Shown here: positions 16,724 to 26,185 of the stretch, piece after piece
Layout: every line of letters starts with the position of its first letter
Position numbering within the stretch: position 1 is the stretch's first letter
DNA from: Gemmatimonadaceae bacterium
Lineage (GTDB): Bacteria > Gemmatimonadota > Gemmatimonadetes > Gemmatimonadales > Gemmatimonadaceae
Length of the DNA: 64,000 nt
Direction of reading: 5' to 3'
Assembly (NCBI GenBank): GCA_020851455.1
Contig: JADZCT010000018.1
Location: 1 to 64,000, forward strand
The notes under the pieces: model-generated
The model's input: the letters and a program-made list of their open reading frames with translations, nothing else
The model's database searches: none
Told to the model about the DNA's origin: nothing
Program-made: the position numbers and the translations under genes

Positions 16724-17533
16724 ATGAGCCCCGCATCCGCATTGGCTGCGTCCACGCGGCCAACAGCCCTCATAACGGGCGCTACCGCCGGCCTTGGCCG
16801 CGTCTTCGCGCAACGCCTTGCCGCCAGCGGGCACGACCTGATACTCGTGGCGCGCGACTCGGCCCGGCTCGAGGGGCTCGCCGACGAACTCGCTCTCCAG
16901 TACGGAATCGTGGCCGAAGCGCTGGCCGCCGACATCTCGCGCGACGACGGCATGCGCCGCGTTGCCGACCGGATCGCGATGGAGCCGCGGCTTGCAGTGC
17001 TCGTGAACAACGCCGGATTCGGCACCAGGGGCCGCCTGGCGAACCGCCCCGTCGCCGAGCAGGCAACGATGCTCGAACTCCACGCAATGGCGCCCATGCT
17101 CCACACGCGCGCTGCGCTGCCGGGGATGATCGAGCACGGCCGCGGCTGGATAGTGAACGTGGCGTCGGTGGCGTCGTTCACTTACTCGATGGGCAACGTC
17201 AACTACTGCGCCACGAAGGCCTACCTGCGCGTGTTCTCCGAGGCGCTGGCGCTCGAGCTCGAGGGAACCGGGGTGCGCGTGCAGGCACTCTGCCCGGGGT
17301 TCACCCATACAGAGTTCCACGACCGCGCAGGGATAGACAAGTCGAAGATGATGCGCTGGCTCTGGCTCCCGGCCGAGCGCGTCGTGGACGAGTCGCTGGC
17401 GCAGATCAGCGCGCGCGGAGCGACGGTCTGCGTCCCGAGCAAGCGCTACAAGCTGATCGTGATGCTGCTCAGGTACCTGCCGCGGTGGATGCAGCGCCCG
17501 TTCCGGCAGGGATACGGAAAGGCGCGCCTGTAG
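16724..17533 (+). CDS. Short-chain dehydrogenase/reductase
   Basis: A 269-residue classical SDR. The cofactor motif TGATAGLG lies near residues 18-25, the NNAG motif follows at about 90-93, and the catalytic YxxxK is in YCATKAYLRVF. An Arg in VARDSARL after the second strand suggests NADPH. The C-terminus is extended and basic (KRYKLIVMLLRYLPRWMQRP), which may associate with the membrane, as in SDRs acting on fatty acids or long-chain substrates. It faces the acyl-CoA dehydrogenase gene tail to tail with only 4 bp between. The substrate is unknown. Confidence 0.85.
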   Translation: MSPASALAASTRPTALITGATAGLGRVFAQRLAASGHDLILVARDSARLEGLADELALQYGIVAEALAADISRDDGMRRVADRIAMEPRLAVLVNNAGFGTRGRLANRPVAEQATMLELHAMAPMLHTRAALPGMIEHGRGWIVNVASVASFTYSMGNVNYCATKAYLRVFSEALALELEGTGVRVQALCPGFTHTEFHDRAGIDKSKMMRWLWLPAERVVDESLAQISARGATVCVPSKRYKLIVMLLRYLPRWMQRPFRQGYGKARL

Positions 17534-17537
17534 CGCC

Positions 17538-18770
17538 TCACTTGAAGGCGTTGAGGCCCGTCACCGCCTGGCCGAGCACGAGCGAATGCACATCGTGCGT
17601 GCCCTCGTAGGTGTACACGCTCTCCAGGTTCGCCATGTGACGCATGGATGCGTACTCCGCCAGGATCCCGTTGGCGCCCAGGAGGCGGCGCGCCTCGCGG
17701 GCGATGTCGGTGGCGATGCTCACGTTGTTGCGCTTGGCCAGCGACACCTGCTGCGGCGTGCAGGTGCCTGCGTCCTTCATCCTGCCCAGGTGAAGCGCCA
17801 CTAGCTGGCCCTTGACGATTTCCGTCAGCATCTCGGCCAGCCGAACCTGCTGGATCTGGAACCCGCCGATCGGCTTGTCGAACATGATGCGCGTCTTCGA
17901 GTACGAGAGCGCCTCCTCGTAGCAGGCCATCGCGGCGCCAATGGCGCCCCATGCGATTCCATATCGCGCCTGCGTGAGGCACATGAGCGGCGACTTCAGG
18001 CCCCGCGACCCGGGAAGGATGGCGTCGGCGGGGAGGTGCACGTCGCTGAACACCAGCTCGCTCGTGTCGCTCGCGCGCAGCGAGAGCTTTCCCTTCTGGT
18101 CTTTTGCGGCAAATCCCTTCGAGTCCGCCTGGACGAGGAAGCCGCGAATGCTCTTGCCGTCGGGGTCGTTGTCGGCCGTCTTGGCCCAGACCACGGCAAC
18201 GTGCGCGGTGGATCCGTTGGTGATCCACATCTTGGCGCCGTTCAGGATCCACGAGCCGTCCTTCTGTTCCCTCGCCCGCGTGATCATGCCTGCCGGGTTC
18301 GAGCCGTAGTCCGGCTCGGTGAGCCCGAAGCAGCCGATCGCCTCGCCGCGCGCCATCGGGGGCAGCCAGCGCCTGCGCTGTTCTTCGCTCCCGAAGGTAT
18401 GGATGGGATACATCACGAGCGCGCCCTGCACGCTGGCAAAGGAGCGGACGCCAGAGTCGCCGCGCTCGAGCTCCTGCATGATGAGCCCGTAGCTCACATT
18501 GTTGAGCCCGGCGCAGCCGTACTCCTCCGGGAGGTTGGCGCCAAAGACTCCCAACTCCGCCATCGCGGGAATCAACTGGCGCGGGAAGCCGCCCTCGACA
18601 TACGCGTTCCCGATCACGGGAAGCACGCGTTCGTCCACGAACCGCCGGATCGAGTCGCGCACGGCGCGATCTTCCTCGGTCAGCGCGGCATCAATGTTAA
18701 AGAAATCGCCGTCGCGGGGCGTGAGGTGCGGCGAGGCAAGGAGCGAGTCGTGCGGGGACGCGGAAGGCAT
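17538..18770 (-). CDS. Acyl-CoA dehydrogenase, glutaryl-CoA dehydrogenase type
   Basis: The 410-residue flavoprotein has the acyl-CoA dehydrogenase core: CFGLTEPDYGSNPAGM for FAD and substrate contact, LNGAKMWITNGSTA, and YEGTHDVHSLVLGQAVTGLN holding the catalytic Glu. The pattern ELERGDSGVRSFASVQ, with its Glu and Arg-Ser pair, is that of glutaryl-CoA dehydrogenases, which bind a terminal carboxylate. It would oxidise (and perhaps decarboxylate) a dicarboxyl-CoA and pass electrons to the EtfAB encoded nearby. The ATG at 18770 is chosen because a TAATTT element lies 8 nt upstream; ATG 18776 is equally in frame. Confidence 0.85.
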   Translation of the reverse strand: MPSASPHDSLLASPHLTPRDGDFFNIDAALTEEDRAVRDSIRRFVDERVLPVIGNAYVEGGFPRQLIPAMAELGVFGANLPEEYGCAGLNNVSYGLIMQELERGDSGVRSFASVQGALVMYPIHTFGSEEQRRRWLPPMARGEAIGCFGLTEPDYGSNPAGMITRAREQKDGSWILNGAKMWITNGSTAHVAVVWAKTADNDPDGKSIRGFLVQADSKGFAAKDQKGKLSLRASDTSELVFSDVHLPADAILPGSRGLKSPLMCLTQARYGIAWGAIGAAMACYEEALSYSKTRIMFDKPIGGFQIQQVRLAEMLTEIVKGQLVALHLGRMKDAGTCTPQQVSLAKRNNVSIATDIAREARRLLGANGILAEYASMRHMANLESVYTYEGTHDVHSLVLGQAVTGLNAFK

Positions 18771-18778
18771 ATCCATAG

Positions 18779-18784
18779 AAATTA
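18779..18784 (-). promoter_or_regulatory. -10 element of the acyl-CoA dehydrogenase gene
   Basis: On the minus strand TAATTT ends 8 nt before ATG 18770, consistent with a leaderless transcript that would skip the alternative ATG at 18776. Confidence 0.35.
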
Positions 18785-18846
18785 GCCCTTCGGGCCGCCA
18801 CCCGGGGGCGCGCGGGCCCCGGCAAGGAGCCATGTCCGGCGGGCGG

Positions 18847-19710
18847 CTATGCCCGCGGCCGCCTTGCGAACTCCGCCCTGCGCGCCGCGCGGAAGCTCGC
18901 GGCTTCCCGCTGCCACTCACGGATCTCGATCGCAATCGTCTCGCCGCTCACCTCGACGAGGTTCCACGCGCTCGGCAACCCGCCGCGTACGCGACTTGTG
19001 AGAGTGCCCGCCGCCGAAACCACGAAGCGCTTCCCTTCGGCCGTCGCCTCGCCGGCGTCCTGGCCATGGTCGTGGCCAGAGAAGATGACCTCCGCGCCGG
19101 TGGCTGCCGCCTGCGCCATCCCACGGGCGCGGGTGGCGAGCCCCCAACGATGCGAGATGCTGCCGCGCAGGACGTTGTGGTGAAGCACGAGCAGCCGCAG
19201 GTCCGACGCGGGCGCGGCGGCGAAGGCGGCTCGCGCGCGTTCCCACTGTGCCGGCCGCACTGCCCCCACGACCGACAGGTCGCGCGGACGCATCGTCAGC
19301 GTGTACGGCTGGATTCCCTGCGATGAGTTGACGCCGACGATCGTCGCGCCGGGAATGCGCAGCACGGGTTCGAGATCGTCGCGGATGAACCGCCGGTAGC
19401 GGCTGAACATCGCCCTCCGGCTCCCGAGCCCGCAGACGTTCATCCACCACGCGCAGTCGTGGTTGCCGGGAACGACGATCGTCGGCGCGGCCGACTCGCA
19501 GAGCCGGACGAATCGCGCCGCGCGCTCGAACTCCCATCTGCGGGTGCGCTGTGACAGGTCGCCCGAAACGACGATGGCGTCCAGCGGCTCGCTCGTAATG
19601 AACGTTTCCAGCGCCGTGACCCGCTCGGCGACGCCCGGCATGCCGAAGTGAAGGTCGGAAGCATGGAGGATGCGCATCGGGGCGGCGTGAGGGCGTCCGG
19701 TGTGCGCCAT
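18847..19710 (-). CDS. Calcineurin-like metallophosphoesterase
   Basis: A 287-residue enzyme with the complete metal-binding set of the family: ASDLHFG, VVSGDLSQ, VPGNHDCAW, VLHHNVL and FSGHDHGQ, all in order. It probably hydrolyses a phosphomonoester or cyclic-nucleotide phosphodiester in the cytoplasm; no signal peptide is seen. ATG 19710 lies 6 bp after the preceding gene's stop, so the two are likely co-transcribed. ATG 19677, just before the first motif (MRILHASD), is an equally good start. The 70 bp beyond its stop hold nothing recognisable. Confidence 0.82.
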   Translation of the reverse strand: MAHTGRPHAAPMRILHASDLHFGMPGVAERVTALETFITSEPLDAIVVSGDLSQRTRRWEFERAARFVRLCESAAPTIVVPGNHDCAWWMNVCGLGSRRAMFSRYRRFIRDDLEPVLRIPGATIVGVNSSQGIQPYTLTMRPRDLSVVGAVRPAQWERARAAFAAAPASDLRLLVLHHNVLRGSISHRWGLATRARGMAQAAATGAEVIFSGHDHGQDAGEATAEGKRFVVSAAGTLTSRVRGGLPSAWNLVEVSGETIAIEIREWQREAASFRAARRAEFARRPRA

Positions 19711-19716
19711 GCGCAA

Positions 19717-20730
19717 TCAGAGCCGCGCGATCACGGCGTTGGCGTACGCGGCGGTCGTCGCCGTGCCACCGACGTCGCGCGTGACCGCCTTCCGCTCGCG
19801 CAGAGTCTCTTCGATCGCCGTTCGCATCCGTGCGGCCACCTCAGGTTCCCCGGCATGGTCCATCATCTGGCACGCGGCGAGCATCACTGCCGTGGGATTC
19901 GCAACGCCCTGCCCCGCGATGTCGGGCGCGGTGCCGTGTACTGCCTCGAAGATCGCCGTGTTGCGCCCGACGTTCGCGCCAGGCGTGAGCCCGAGCCCGC
20001 CAACGAGGCCGGACGTGAGGTCCGAGAGGATGTCGCCGAAGAGGTTCGTCGTGACGAGAACGTCGAACGCCTCGGGCCGCACAACGAGGTCCATCGCGCA
20101 GGCGTCCACGATGCGCTCCTCGACGGCCACCTTGCCTGCGTACTCCTCGGCGATCGCGCGGCCCACTTCGAGGAACAGCCCCTGCGAGAACTTGAGGATG
20201 TTTGCCTTGTGCACGAGCGTGACTTTCCGGCGGCCGAGCCGCACCGCGAGGTCGAACGCATAGCGATGAATGCGCTCGGCGCCCACCCGCGTGACCACCG
20301 CCATGGACTGGGCCGCGGCATGTTCGTCCTCGCCGATCCGCACGTAGTTCTCGATGCCGCTGTAGAGCCCCTCCGTATTCTCGCGGACGATGATAAGATC
20401 CACGTTGTCGTAGCGCAGCCCCCGGAGGATGGACTTCGCGGGCCGAACGTTCGCGTACAGGTCGAACTCCCTTCGCAGGGCGACGTTGATGGACCGGAAT
20501 CCCTTGCCCACCGGCGTCTCCAGCGGCCCCTTGAGGGCGATCCTCGTGCGGCGGATCGAGGCAAGCGTCTGTTCGGGGATCGGATCGTTGTGCGCCGCGA
20601 CCGCGGCCATGCCCGCGAGCTGCCGGTCCCACTCGATGCGCGCGCCGGCTGCGTCGAGGAGGCGTACCGCGGCATCGGTAATCTCCGGGCCGATGCCGTC
20701 ACCGGGGATGAGCGTGGCAGGCAGTGTCAT
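19717..20730 (-). CDS. Isocitrate/isopropylmalate dehydrogenase family enzyme, NAD-IDH-like
   Basis: The 337-residue beta-decarboxylating dehydrogenase begins TLIPGDGIGPEITDAAVRLL. It has SINVALRREFDLYANVRPAK, RENTEGLYSG, the catalytic Lys region VTLVHKANILK and the metal-binding NLFGDILSDL. The LRREFDLYANVRP pattern and short length fit NAD-dependent isocitrate dehydrogenase or homoisocitrate dehydrogenase better than LeuB. It likely feeds the TCA cycle. It lies between a hypothetical exported protein (55 bp upstream) and the phosphoesterase. Substrate choice among isocitrate, homoisocitrate and tartrate cannot be settled by eye. Confidence 0.82.
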   Translation of the reverse strand: MTLPATLIPGDGIGPEITDAAVRLLDAAGARIEWDRQLAGMAAVAAHNDPIPEQTLASIRRTRIALKGPLETPVGKGFRSINVALRREFDLYANVRPAKSILRGLRYDNVDLIIVRENTEGLYSGIENYVRIGEDEHAAAQSMAVVTRVGAERIHRYAFDLAVRLGRRKVTLVHKANILKFSQGLFLEVGRAIAEEYAGKVAVEERIVDACAMDLVVRPEAFDVLVTTNLFGDILSDLTSGLVGGLGLTPGANVGRNTAIFEAVHGTAPDIAGQGVANPTAVMLAACQMMDHAGEPEVAARMRTAIEETLRERKAVTRDVGGTATTAAYANAVIARL

Positions 20731-20785
20731 GTGGCGGACGATGCGAAAGGTGGTTCAGGCGATGGCGGTGCGCGGCCAGCCTGGT

Positions 20786-21436
20786 TCAGCGCGCGATCAC
20801 GAGGTCGGCAACGCGCTGCGCGAGGGCGCCGATACGCGGCGCGTCGAACCGGCCGCCCGCAGGCACGACAACGTCAATCGCGAAGACGATCGTTCCGCCC
20901 CGGCCGTCCACCACGACGACACGGAGAAGCGCGTGCGCGTCGGCGCCGCGACCCTCGAACGACAACTCGACGGGAATCAGCGCGTAACGGGAGTCGCCGA
21001 GCGCGATGAGCGATCGGAGGTTGCTTACGAGCATCGAGGGCGCGGGCTCGTCGGCCTTCAGTGCCCGGCCCCTCAGTTGCGAGACGCCAAGGGCCAGCGG
21101 GTCGCTCACGTAAGACGAATTGCGCTTCGCGAGGCGTTCGATGTCGGACGCGTACGACCACTTGGTTCCAATGCCGCGCTCGTAGAGCGCCGTCCGAATG
21201 GAGTCGTCTATCTCCCGCCGGGCGGCGGCCCACCCGGCGGGCTTGAGCGGCGCGGAGGTGTCGGCGCGCAGCAGTTGGGCGGGCATCACGGACAGCTTCT
21301 GCGCCGCGAACGGGGCAAGCGGCGGCTCCCCCCTCTGGGCAGCGGCCGTTGCAGGTCCCGCCGCGACGGCAAAGGCCGCGGCCAGCGCGCGAAGGGCGGG
21401 CGCCAAGGTTGGCATGACGAACGGCAGCGAGCGCAC
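20786..21436 (-). CDS. Exported protein of unknown function
   Basis: A 216-residue product with a signal peptide (ALRALAAAFAVAAGPATAAA QR) and a mixed alpha/beta body. The central part has WSYASDIERLAKRNSSYVSD, and the C-terminus is a strand-rich domain (ALLRVVVVDGRGGTIVFAID). I do not recognise a family. GTG 21436 is preferred over ATG 21415 because TAGGTT lies 6 nt before it with no Shine-Dalgarno. It is divergent from cstA and upstream of the dehydrogenase gene. Confidence 0.6.
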   Translation of the reverse strand: MRSLPFVMPTLAPALRALAAAFAVAAGPATAAAQRGEPPLAPFAAQKLSVMPAQLLRADTSAPLKPAGWAAARREIDDSIRTALYERGIGTKWSYASDIERLAKRNSSYVSDPLALGVSQLRGRALKADEPAPSMLVSNLRSLIALGDSRYALIPVELSFEGRGADAHALLRVVVVDGRGGTIVFAIDVVVPAGGRFDAPRIGALAQRVADLVIAR

Positions 21437-21442
21437 GGGCGA

Positions 21443-21448
21443 AACCTA
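21443..21448 (-). promoter_or_regulatory. -10 element of the exported protein gene
   Basis: On the minus strand TAGGTT ends 6 nt before the GTG at 21436, suggesting a leaderless GTG start in the divergent gap with cstA. Confidence 0.35.
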
Positions 21449-21507
21449 ATCGCCCGGGCCCCTCCGCGCGGTTGACGGCCCCGGGAATCGGCCCGCATCT
21501 TTGCGCG

Positions 21508-23580
21508 ATGCCAATCCTCCGGAAACTCACCTGGGTCGCAATCGCCGTCGTCGGGGCCGCCACGCTCGGCTACGTCGCCGTGAGCCGCGGCGAAACGATC
21601 GGCGCGGGATGGCTCCTCACCGCCGCCGTCTGCATCTACCTCATCGCGTACCGGTTCCACAGCCGGATCATCGCGGCGAAGATCTTCGCGCTCGACCCGA
21701 ACCGGGCCACGCCCGCGGTCCGGCTCGCCGACGGCCGCGACTACGTGCCCACCAACAAGTGGATCGCGTTTGGCCATCACTTCGCGGCAATCGCGGGGCC
21801 CGGGCCGCTGCTCGGCCCCACGCTGGCGGCGCAGTTCGGGTACCTGCCCGGGTTCCTCTGGATCGTCGTTGGCGTGGTGCTCGGCGGCGCCGTGCAGGAT
21901 TGCATCATCCTCTGCGCGTCCATCCGGCGCGATGGCAAGTCGCTCGGCCAGATGGCCAAGGAGGAGATCGGATCGGTTGCCGGCTACACCGCGCTGGTCG
22001 CGACCTTCGGGATCATGATCGTGATGATCTCCGTGCTGGCCCTCGTCGTGGTGAATGCGCTCAAGTCGAGCCCATGGGGAACGTTCACCCTGATGCTCAC
22101 CATCCCGATCGCCATCCTGATGGGCGTGTACCTGCGATGGATACGGCCCGGACGCGTGCTCGAGGCAACCGGGATCGGGCTCGCGCTGCTCTTCTTCTCG
22201 CTCTTCGCAGGCAAGTGGGTGGCGCAGGACCCCGCGCTCGCCGCGACGTTCACGCTCACCGGCCAGCAGCTCTCGGTGTGGATGATGATTTACGGGTTCT
22301 TCGCGTCGGTGCTGCCCGTATGGTTTCTGCTCGCACCACGCGACTACCTCTCGGCGTTCGTGAAGATCGGCGTGGTGGCGGGTCTCGGAGTCGCGGTGTT
22401 CGTACTGCTGCCGAGCATGCAGATGCCGGCAACCACGACCTTCTTCACCACCGGAGAGGGCCCCGTGTTCGCGGGCAAGGTGTTCCCGTTCGTGTTCATC
22501 ACGATTGCCTGCGGCGCGATATCCGGCTTTCACTCGCTCGTATGCTCGGGCACCACGCCCAAGCTGGTCGAGGACGAAACCGACGCGCGGCTCATCGGCT
22601 ACGGCGGCATGCTCACCGAGTCGCTGGTGGCTGTGCTCGCCCTGATCGCGGCGAGCGTACTCGAGCCGGGCGCGTACTTCGCGATCAACGCTCCCGCCGG
22701 GATCATCGGCACCACGGTTCAGAGCGCGGCGGAGTGGGCGACGAACGCCGGCTTCGCCATCACGCCGGAGCGGCTGAATGAGCTCGCCGCGCGGGTCCAG
22801 GAGAGCTCGCTGCTCTCGCGCACCGGCGGCGCGCCGTCGCTCGCAGTGGGCATGGCCAACATTCTCTCCGGCGTTTTCGGAAAGGGCGACGCCACCGCCA
22901 TCTGGTACCACTTCGCGATCATGTTCGAGGCCCTGTTCGTCCTCACGACCCTCGACGCCGGCACCCGCGTTGGACGCTTCATGCTGCAGGACATGGGCAG
23001 CCACGTGTGGAAGCCGTTCGGCCGCGTGTCGTGGCAGCCGGCCGCGATCACCGCCAGCGCGATCGTGGTGCTGCTCTGGGGCTACTTCCTCTACCAGGGC
23101 GTCAACGACCCGCTCGGCGGGGTCAACACCCTGTGGCCCCTGTTCGGCATTTCCAACCAGCTCCTCGCCGTGATCGCACTCTGCGTGGGCACGACGGTAA
23201 TCCTGAAGATGGGCAAGGCCAGGTACATGGCATTCACCGTAGTGCCGCTGACATGGCTCGCGGTGGTGAACCTCACCGCCGGCTTCGAGAAGATCTTCGG
23301 CGCCGAGCCGCGGCTTGGCTTCCTCGCCCATGCGCGTTGGTTCCAGGGCTTCCTCGACAGCGGCCAGGTGCCGCCGGGCGTGGCAAACGCGGGCGTGGCC
23401 GCAAGGATGATTTTCAACGATCGCGTGGACGCGGGCGTGACGGCCTTCTTTCTCTGCTCCGTGCTGGTGATACTCGCTGCATCCATGAAAGAGTGGTACG
23501 CGGTGCTGAGCGGCGCGAAGGAACCGGTCTCGACTGAAATACCGTTTACGCCCAGAACCGCCCTCTCGCAGAGTCCCTGA
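21508..23580 (+). CDS. cstA: Carbon starvation protein A family transporter
   Basis: The 690-residue protein is full length for CstA, with about 16-18 membrane segments. It has the family signatures NKWIAFGHHFAAIAGPGPLL, LGGAVQDCIILCASIRRDGK and ISGFHSLVCSGTTPKL, and a C-terminal segment NPLGGVNTLWPLFGISNQLL-like at 23105-23165. CstA proteins import peptides or pyruvate when carbon is scarce. ATG 21508 has a weak CATCTT element 6 nt upstream and no Shine-Dalgarno. An S9 peptidase gene follows, then a YbdD-family gene, the usual CstA companion. Confidence 0.93.
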   Translation: MPILRKLTWVAIAVVGAATLGYVAVSRGETIGAGWLLTAAVCIYLIAYRFHSRIIAAKIFALDPNRATPAVRLADGRDYVPTNKWIAFGHHFAAIAGPGPLLGPTLAAQFGYLPGFLWIVVGVVLGGAVQDCIILCASIRRDGKSLGQMAKEEIGSVAGYTALVATFGIMIVMISVLALVVVNALKSSPWGTFTLMLTIPIAILMGVYLRWIRPGRVLEATGIGLALLFFSLFAGKWVAQDPALAATFTLTGQQLSVWMMIYGFFASVLPVWFLLAPRDYLSAFVKIGVVAGLGVAVFVLLPSMQMPATTTFFTTGEGPVFAGKVFPFVFITIACGAISGFHSLVCSGTTPKLVEDETDARLIGYGGMLTESLVAVLALIAASVLEPGAYFAINAPAGIIGTTVQSAAEWATNAGFAITPERLNELAARVQESSLLSRTGGAPSLAVGMANILSGVFGKGDATAIWYHFAIMFEALFVLTTLDAGTRVGRFMLQDMGSHVWKPFGRVSWQPAAITASAIVVLLWGYFLYQGVNDPLGGVNTLWPLFGISNQLLAVIALCVGTTVILKMGKARYMAFTVVPLTWLAVVNLTAGFEKIFGAEPRLGFLAHARWFQGFLDSGQVPPGVANAGVAARMIFNDRVDAGVTAFFLCSVLVILAASMKEWYAVLSGAKEPVSTEIPFTPRTALSQSP

Positions 23581-23676
23581 AGCCCCCGCAGTATCTCTTC
23601 GGCGCCGTGCGCGCGGCGCATGCGCGGGGCTTCGTCCCGAAGTGAAGTGCGCCATCCAGTAACGCGAGGATCGGAA

Positions 23677-26148
23677 ATGCAGTCTGTACGCCGTCGCCAA
23701 GCCGTCCTGCTCGCATCGCTCATCGCGGCAGCTCCTGTTGCGCCCAGGGCGCAGAGCACAGCCAGCCGGCGATTCGACCTTTCGATCGCCAACATCATGC
23801 GTGGCCCCGAGTTGTACGGGCGCGAACCGCAGAACGTGCGCTGGTCGCCCGACGGACAGTGGATCTACTTCAACTGGCTGCCGGCGGGCACCGACTGGCG
23901 CGATACGCCCAGGCCGTACCGTGTCCGGGCGCAGGCGGGCGCAACCCCGGAGCGCGTGGGCGATGTCGAATGGGAGCGCGTTCAGCCGCTCATTGCCGAC
24001 GGAGAGCGGACCCGCGACGGGAGCCGCAAGCTCGTCGCATCGCGCGGCGACATCTGGCTGGTTGACATGAAGTCGTCCGCGACGCGCCGCCTCACCACGA
24101 CGGTCGCCGCCGAATCGAACCCGATCTTCTCGAGCGACGAACGCCAGGCGCTTTTCGTGCGCGACGCCAACGCGTGGTCACTGAACCTCTCGACGGGCGA
24201 GACGAGGCAGCTCACCGACATCCGCAGCGCCAGCGCGCCCGCGGCAGCCGCGGCGCCGGCCGCCGGACGCGGAGGCGGAGGCGGAGGCAGGGGCGCGGCG
24301 GCGGCACAGGTCGCGCAGGGAAGCCAGGGCCGCGGCGGCCGCGGCGCGAACCAGCAGCGCGCGACAATGGAAGAAGAACAGCGCCGCCTGTTTGCGGCGA
24401 TCCGCGACCAGCAACGCGCCGATTCGCTGAGGCGCGCCGACCAGCAGCCGCCCGACCCCGATCTTCCGCGCACCGTTACGCTCGGCCCCAACGAACGCGT
24501 GCAACAGATAGCCGTGAGCCCAGGCGGCAACGCCGTTCTCTTCACAACCACGACGCCCGCCGCCGATACGCGCGCGACCGTAGTGCCGAGCTGGGTCACG
24601 GCCAGCGGGTACGTGGAAGACATCAACGGACGCACGAACGTCGGCGACGTGCAGGGCACGAGCCGCATGGGGTTCATGACACTGCCGCGCGGTGACGTCA
24701 CCTGGCTCCAGCCGGTCACAGGCAGCACGGCGTCGCCGGCAAACCAGTCAATCGCGGGATGGAACCCCGCGGGCACGGCCGCGATCGTCTCGGCCACCAC
24801 GAGCGACTGGAAGACACGGCAGTATTCCGTTGTTGATGGCAGCACGGGCGCCGTGACTGCCCTTGAGGTCATGCGCGACACGGCATGGGTGGGCGGCCCC
24901 TGCGCCCAGTGCATGGGATGGTACGACGACGGCCGCAGGATCTACTGGGTGAGCGAGACGAACGGATTCGCGCAGCTCCATTCCGCGGCCGCCGACGCCA
25001 GCGACCGCCGCGAACTCACGTCGCTCGGTAAGTGGGAGATCTACGACGTCGCCCTCTCGGCCGACCGCTCGCGCTTCATCTTCCACTCGAGCGAAGTGTC
25101 GCCGTTCGACCGCGACCTCTGGGCGATGCCAGTGTCGGGTGGCGCGCGCACGCGGCTCACCGGCGGCGCCGGCGGGCACGAAGCCGTGCTCTCGCCCGAC
25201 GAATCCATGCTCGCCGACGTCTTCTCGACGAACGCGCATCCCCCGGAGGTATTCCTTGCCGCCCCATGCGGCGCGAACTGCGCGAAACCACCGGCCACGC
25301 GCCTTACTGCGTCAGTGAGCGCGGAGTTCGCCGCGGGACCGTGGCGCGAACTCGAGATCGTGAACATCCCGGCGTCCGACGGCGCGCAGGTACCCGCGCA
25401 CATCTACAAGCCCCAGGACTTCGGCGCGCGCCCCAACGGGGCGGCGGTGATCTTCGTGCATGGCGCCGGCTACCTGCATAACGTGGGGCACTTCTGGAAG
25501 TCGAGCTACCCGCGCGAGTACATGTTCAACCACATGCTCGCGTCGAAAGGCTACTACGTGCTCGATATTGACTACCGCGCGAGCGCGGGCTATGGCCGCG
25601 ACTGGCGCACGGCGATCTACCGCTGGATGGGCGGCCGTGATCTTGGCGACCAGGTTGACGGCTCAAAGTGGCTCACCAAGACGTACGGGATCCACCCCGA
25701 GCGCATCGGCATGTACGGCGGCAGCTACGGCGGCTTCATGACTCTGATGGCCCTCTTTACCGCGCCGAAGTACTTCGGCGCCGGCGCGGCGCTGCGGAGC
25801 GTGACCGACTGGGCGCACTACAACCACCAGTATACGAGCCAGATCCTGAACCAGCCGCAGGACGACTCGCTCGCGTACCGGAGGTCGTCGCCCATCTATC
25901 TTGCGGAAGGACTCGAAGATCCGCTCGTGATGCTGCACGGAATGGTTGACACGAACGTGGAGTTCGTGGACATCGTGCGGCTTACGCAACGGCTCATCGA
26001 ACTCGGCAAGACGGACTGGTCGCTCGCCCCGTACCCGGTGGAGAACCACGGCTTCTCGCGGCCCGACAGCTGGACCGACGAGTACCGCAGGATCTTCGAC
26101 CTGTTCGAGACGACGATTGGGCCGAAGGGCAGCAAGGCGCGGCGATAG
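23677..26148 (+). CDS. S9 family serine peptidase (DPP-IV/acylaminoacyl-peptidase type), exported
   Basis: An 823-residue peptidase with a signal peptide (AVLLASLIAAAPVAPRAQS), a beta-propeller region (about 40-540) and a C-terminal alpha/beta-hydrolase domain. The catalytic triad is visible: Ser683 in MYGGSYGGFM, Asp758 in GMVDTNVEF and His791 in VENHGFSRP. A low-complexity Ala/Gly insert (residues about 188-225) interrupts the propeller. GAGGA lies just upstream of ATG 23677. It sits between cstA and the ybdD-like gene, so peptides it releases outside the cytoplasm could be taken up by CstA. Confidence 0.88.
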   Translation: MQSVRRRQAVLLASLIAAAPVAPRAQSTASRRFDLSIANIMRGPELYGREPQNVRWSPDGQWIYFNWLPAGTDWRDTPRPYRVRAQAGATPERVGDVEWERVQPLIADGERTRDGSRKLVASRGDIWLVDMKSSATRRLTTTVAAESNPIFSSDERQALFVRDANAWSLNLSTGETRQLTDIRSASAPAAAAAPAAGRGGGGGGRGAAAAQVAQGSQGRGGRGANQQRATMEEEQRRLFAAIRDQQRADSLRRADQQPPDPDLPRTVTLGPNERVQQIAVSPGGNAVLFTTTTPAADTRATVVPSWVTASGYVEDINGRTNVGDVQGTSRMGFMTLPRGDVTWLQPVTGSTASPANQSIAGWNPAGTAAIVSATTSDWKTRQYSVVDGSTGAVTALEVMRDTAWVGGPCAQCMGWYDDGRRIYWVSETNGFAQLHSAAADASDRRELTSLGKWEIYDVALSADRSRFIFHSSEVSPFDRDLWAMPVSGGARTRLTGGAGGHEAVLSPDESMLADVFSTNAHPPEVFLAAPCGANCAKPPATRLTASVSAEFAAGPWRELEIVNIPASDGAQVPAHIYKPQDFGARPNGAAVIFVHGAGYLHNVGHFWKSSYPREYMFNHMLASKGYYVLDIDYRASAGYGRDWRTAIYRWMGGRDLGDQVDGSKWLTKTYGIHPERIGMYGGSYGGFMTLMALFTAPKYFGAGAALRSVTDWAHYNHQYTSQILNQPQDDSLAYRRSSPIYLAEGLEDPLVMLHGMVDTNVEFVDIVRLTQRLIELGKTDWSLAPYPVENHGFSRPDSWTDEYRRIFDLFETTIGPKGSKARR

Positions 26149-26185
26149 GCGGCGCGCCGCGCGGAACGGGGCGGAGAGTACGCCG

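Noticed and set aside
21286-23700. A long open frame (804 codons) on the minus strand opposite cstA
   Set aside because: Its translation is rich in His, Arg, Glu and Gly with no recognisable domain, while the plus strand encodes a full-length CstA. It is an antisense frame produced by high GC content.
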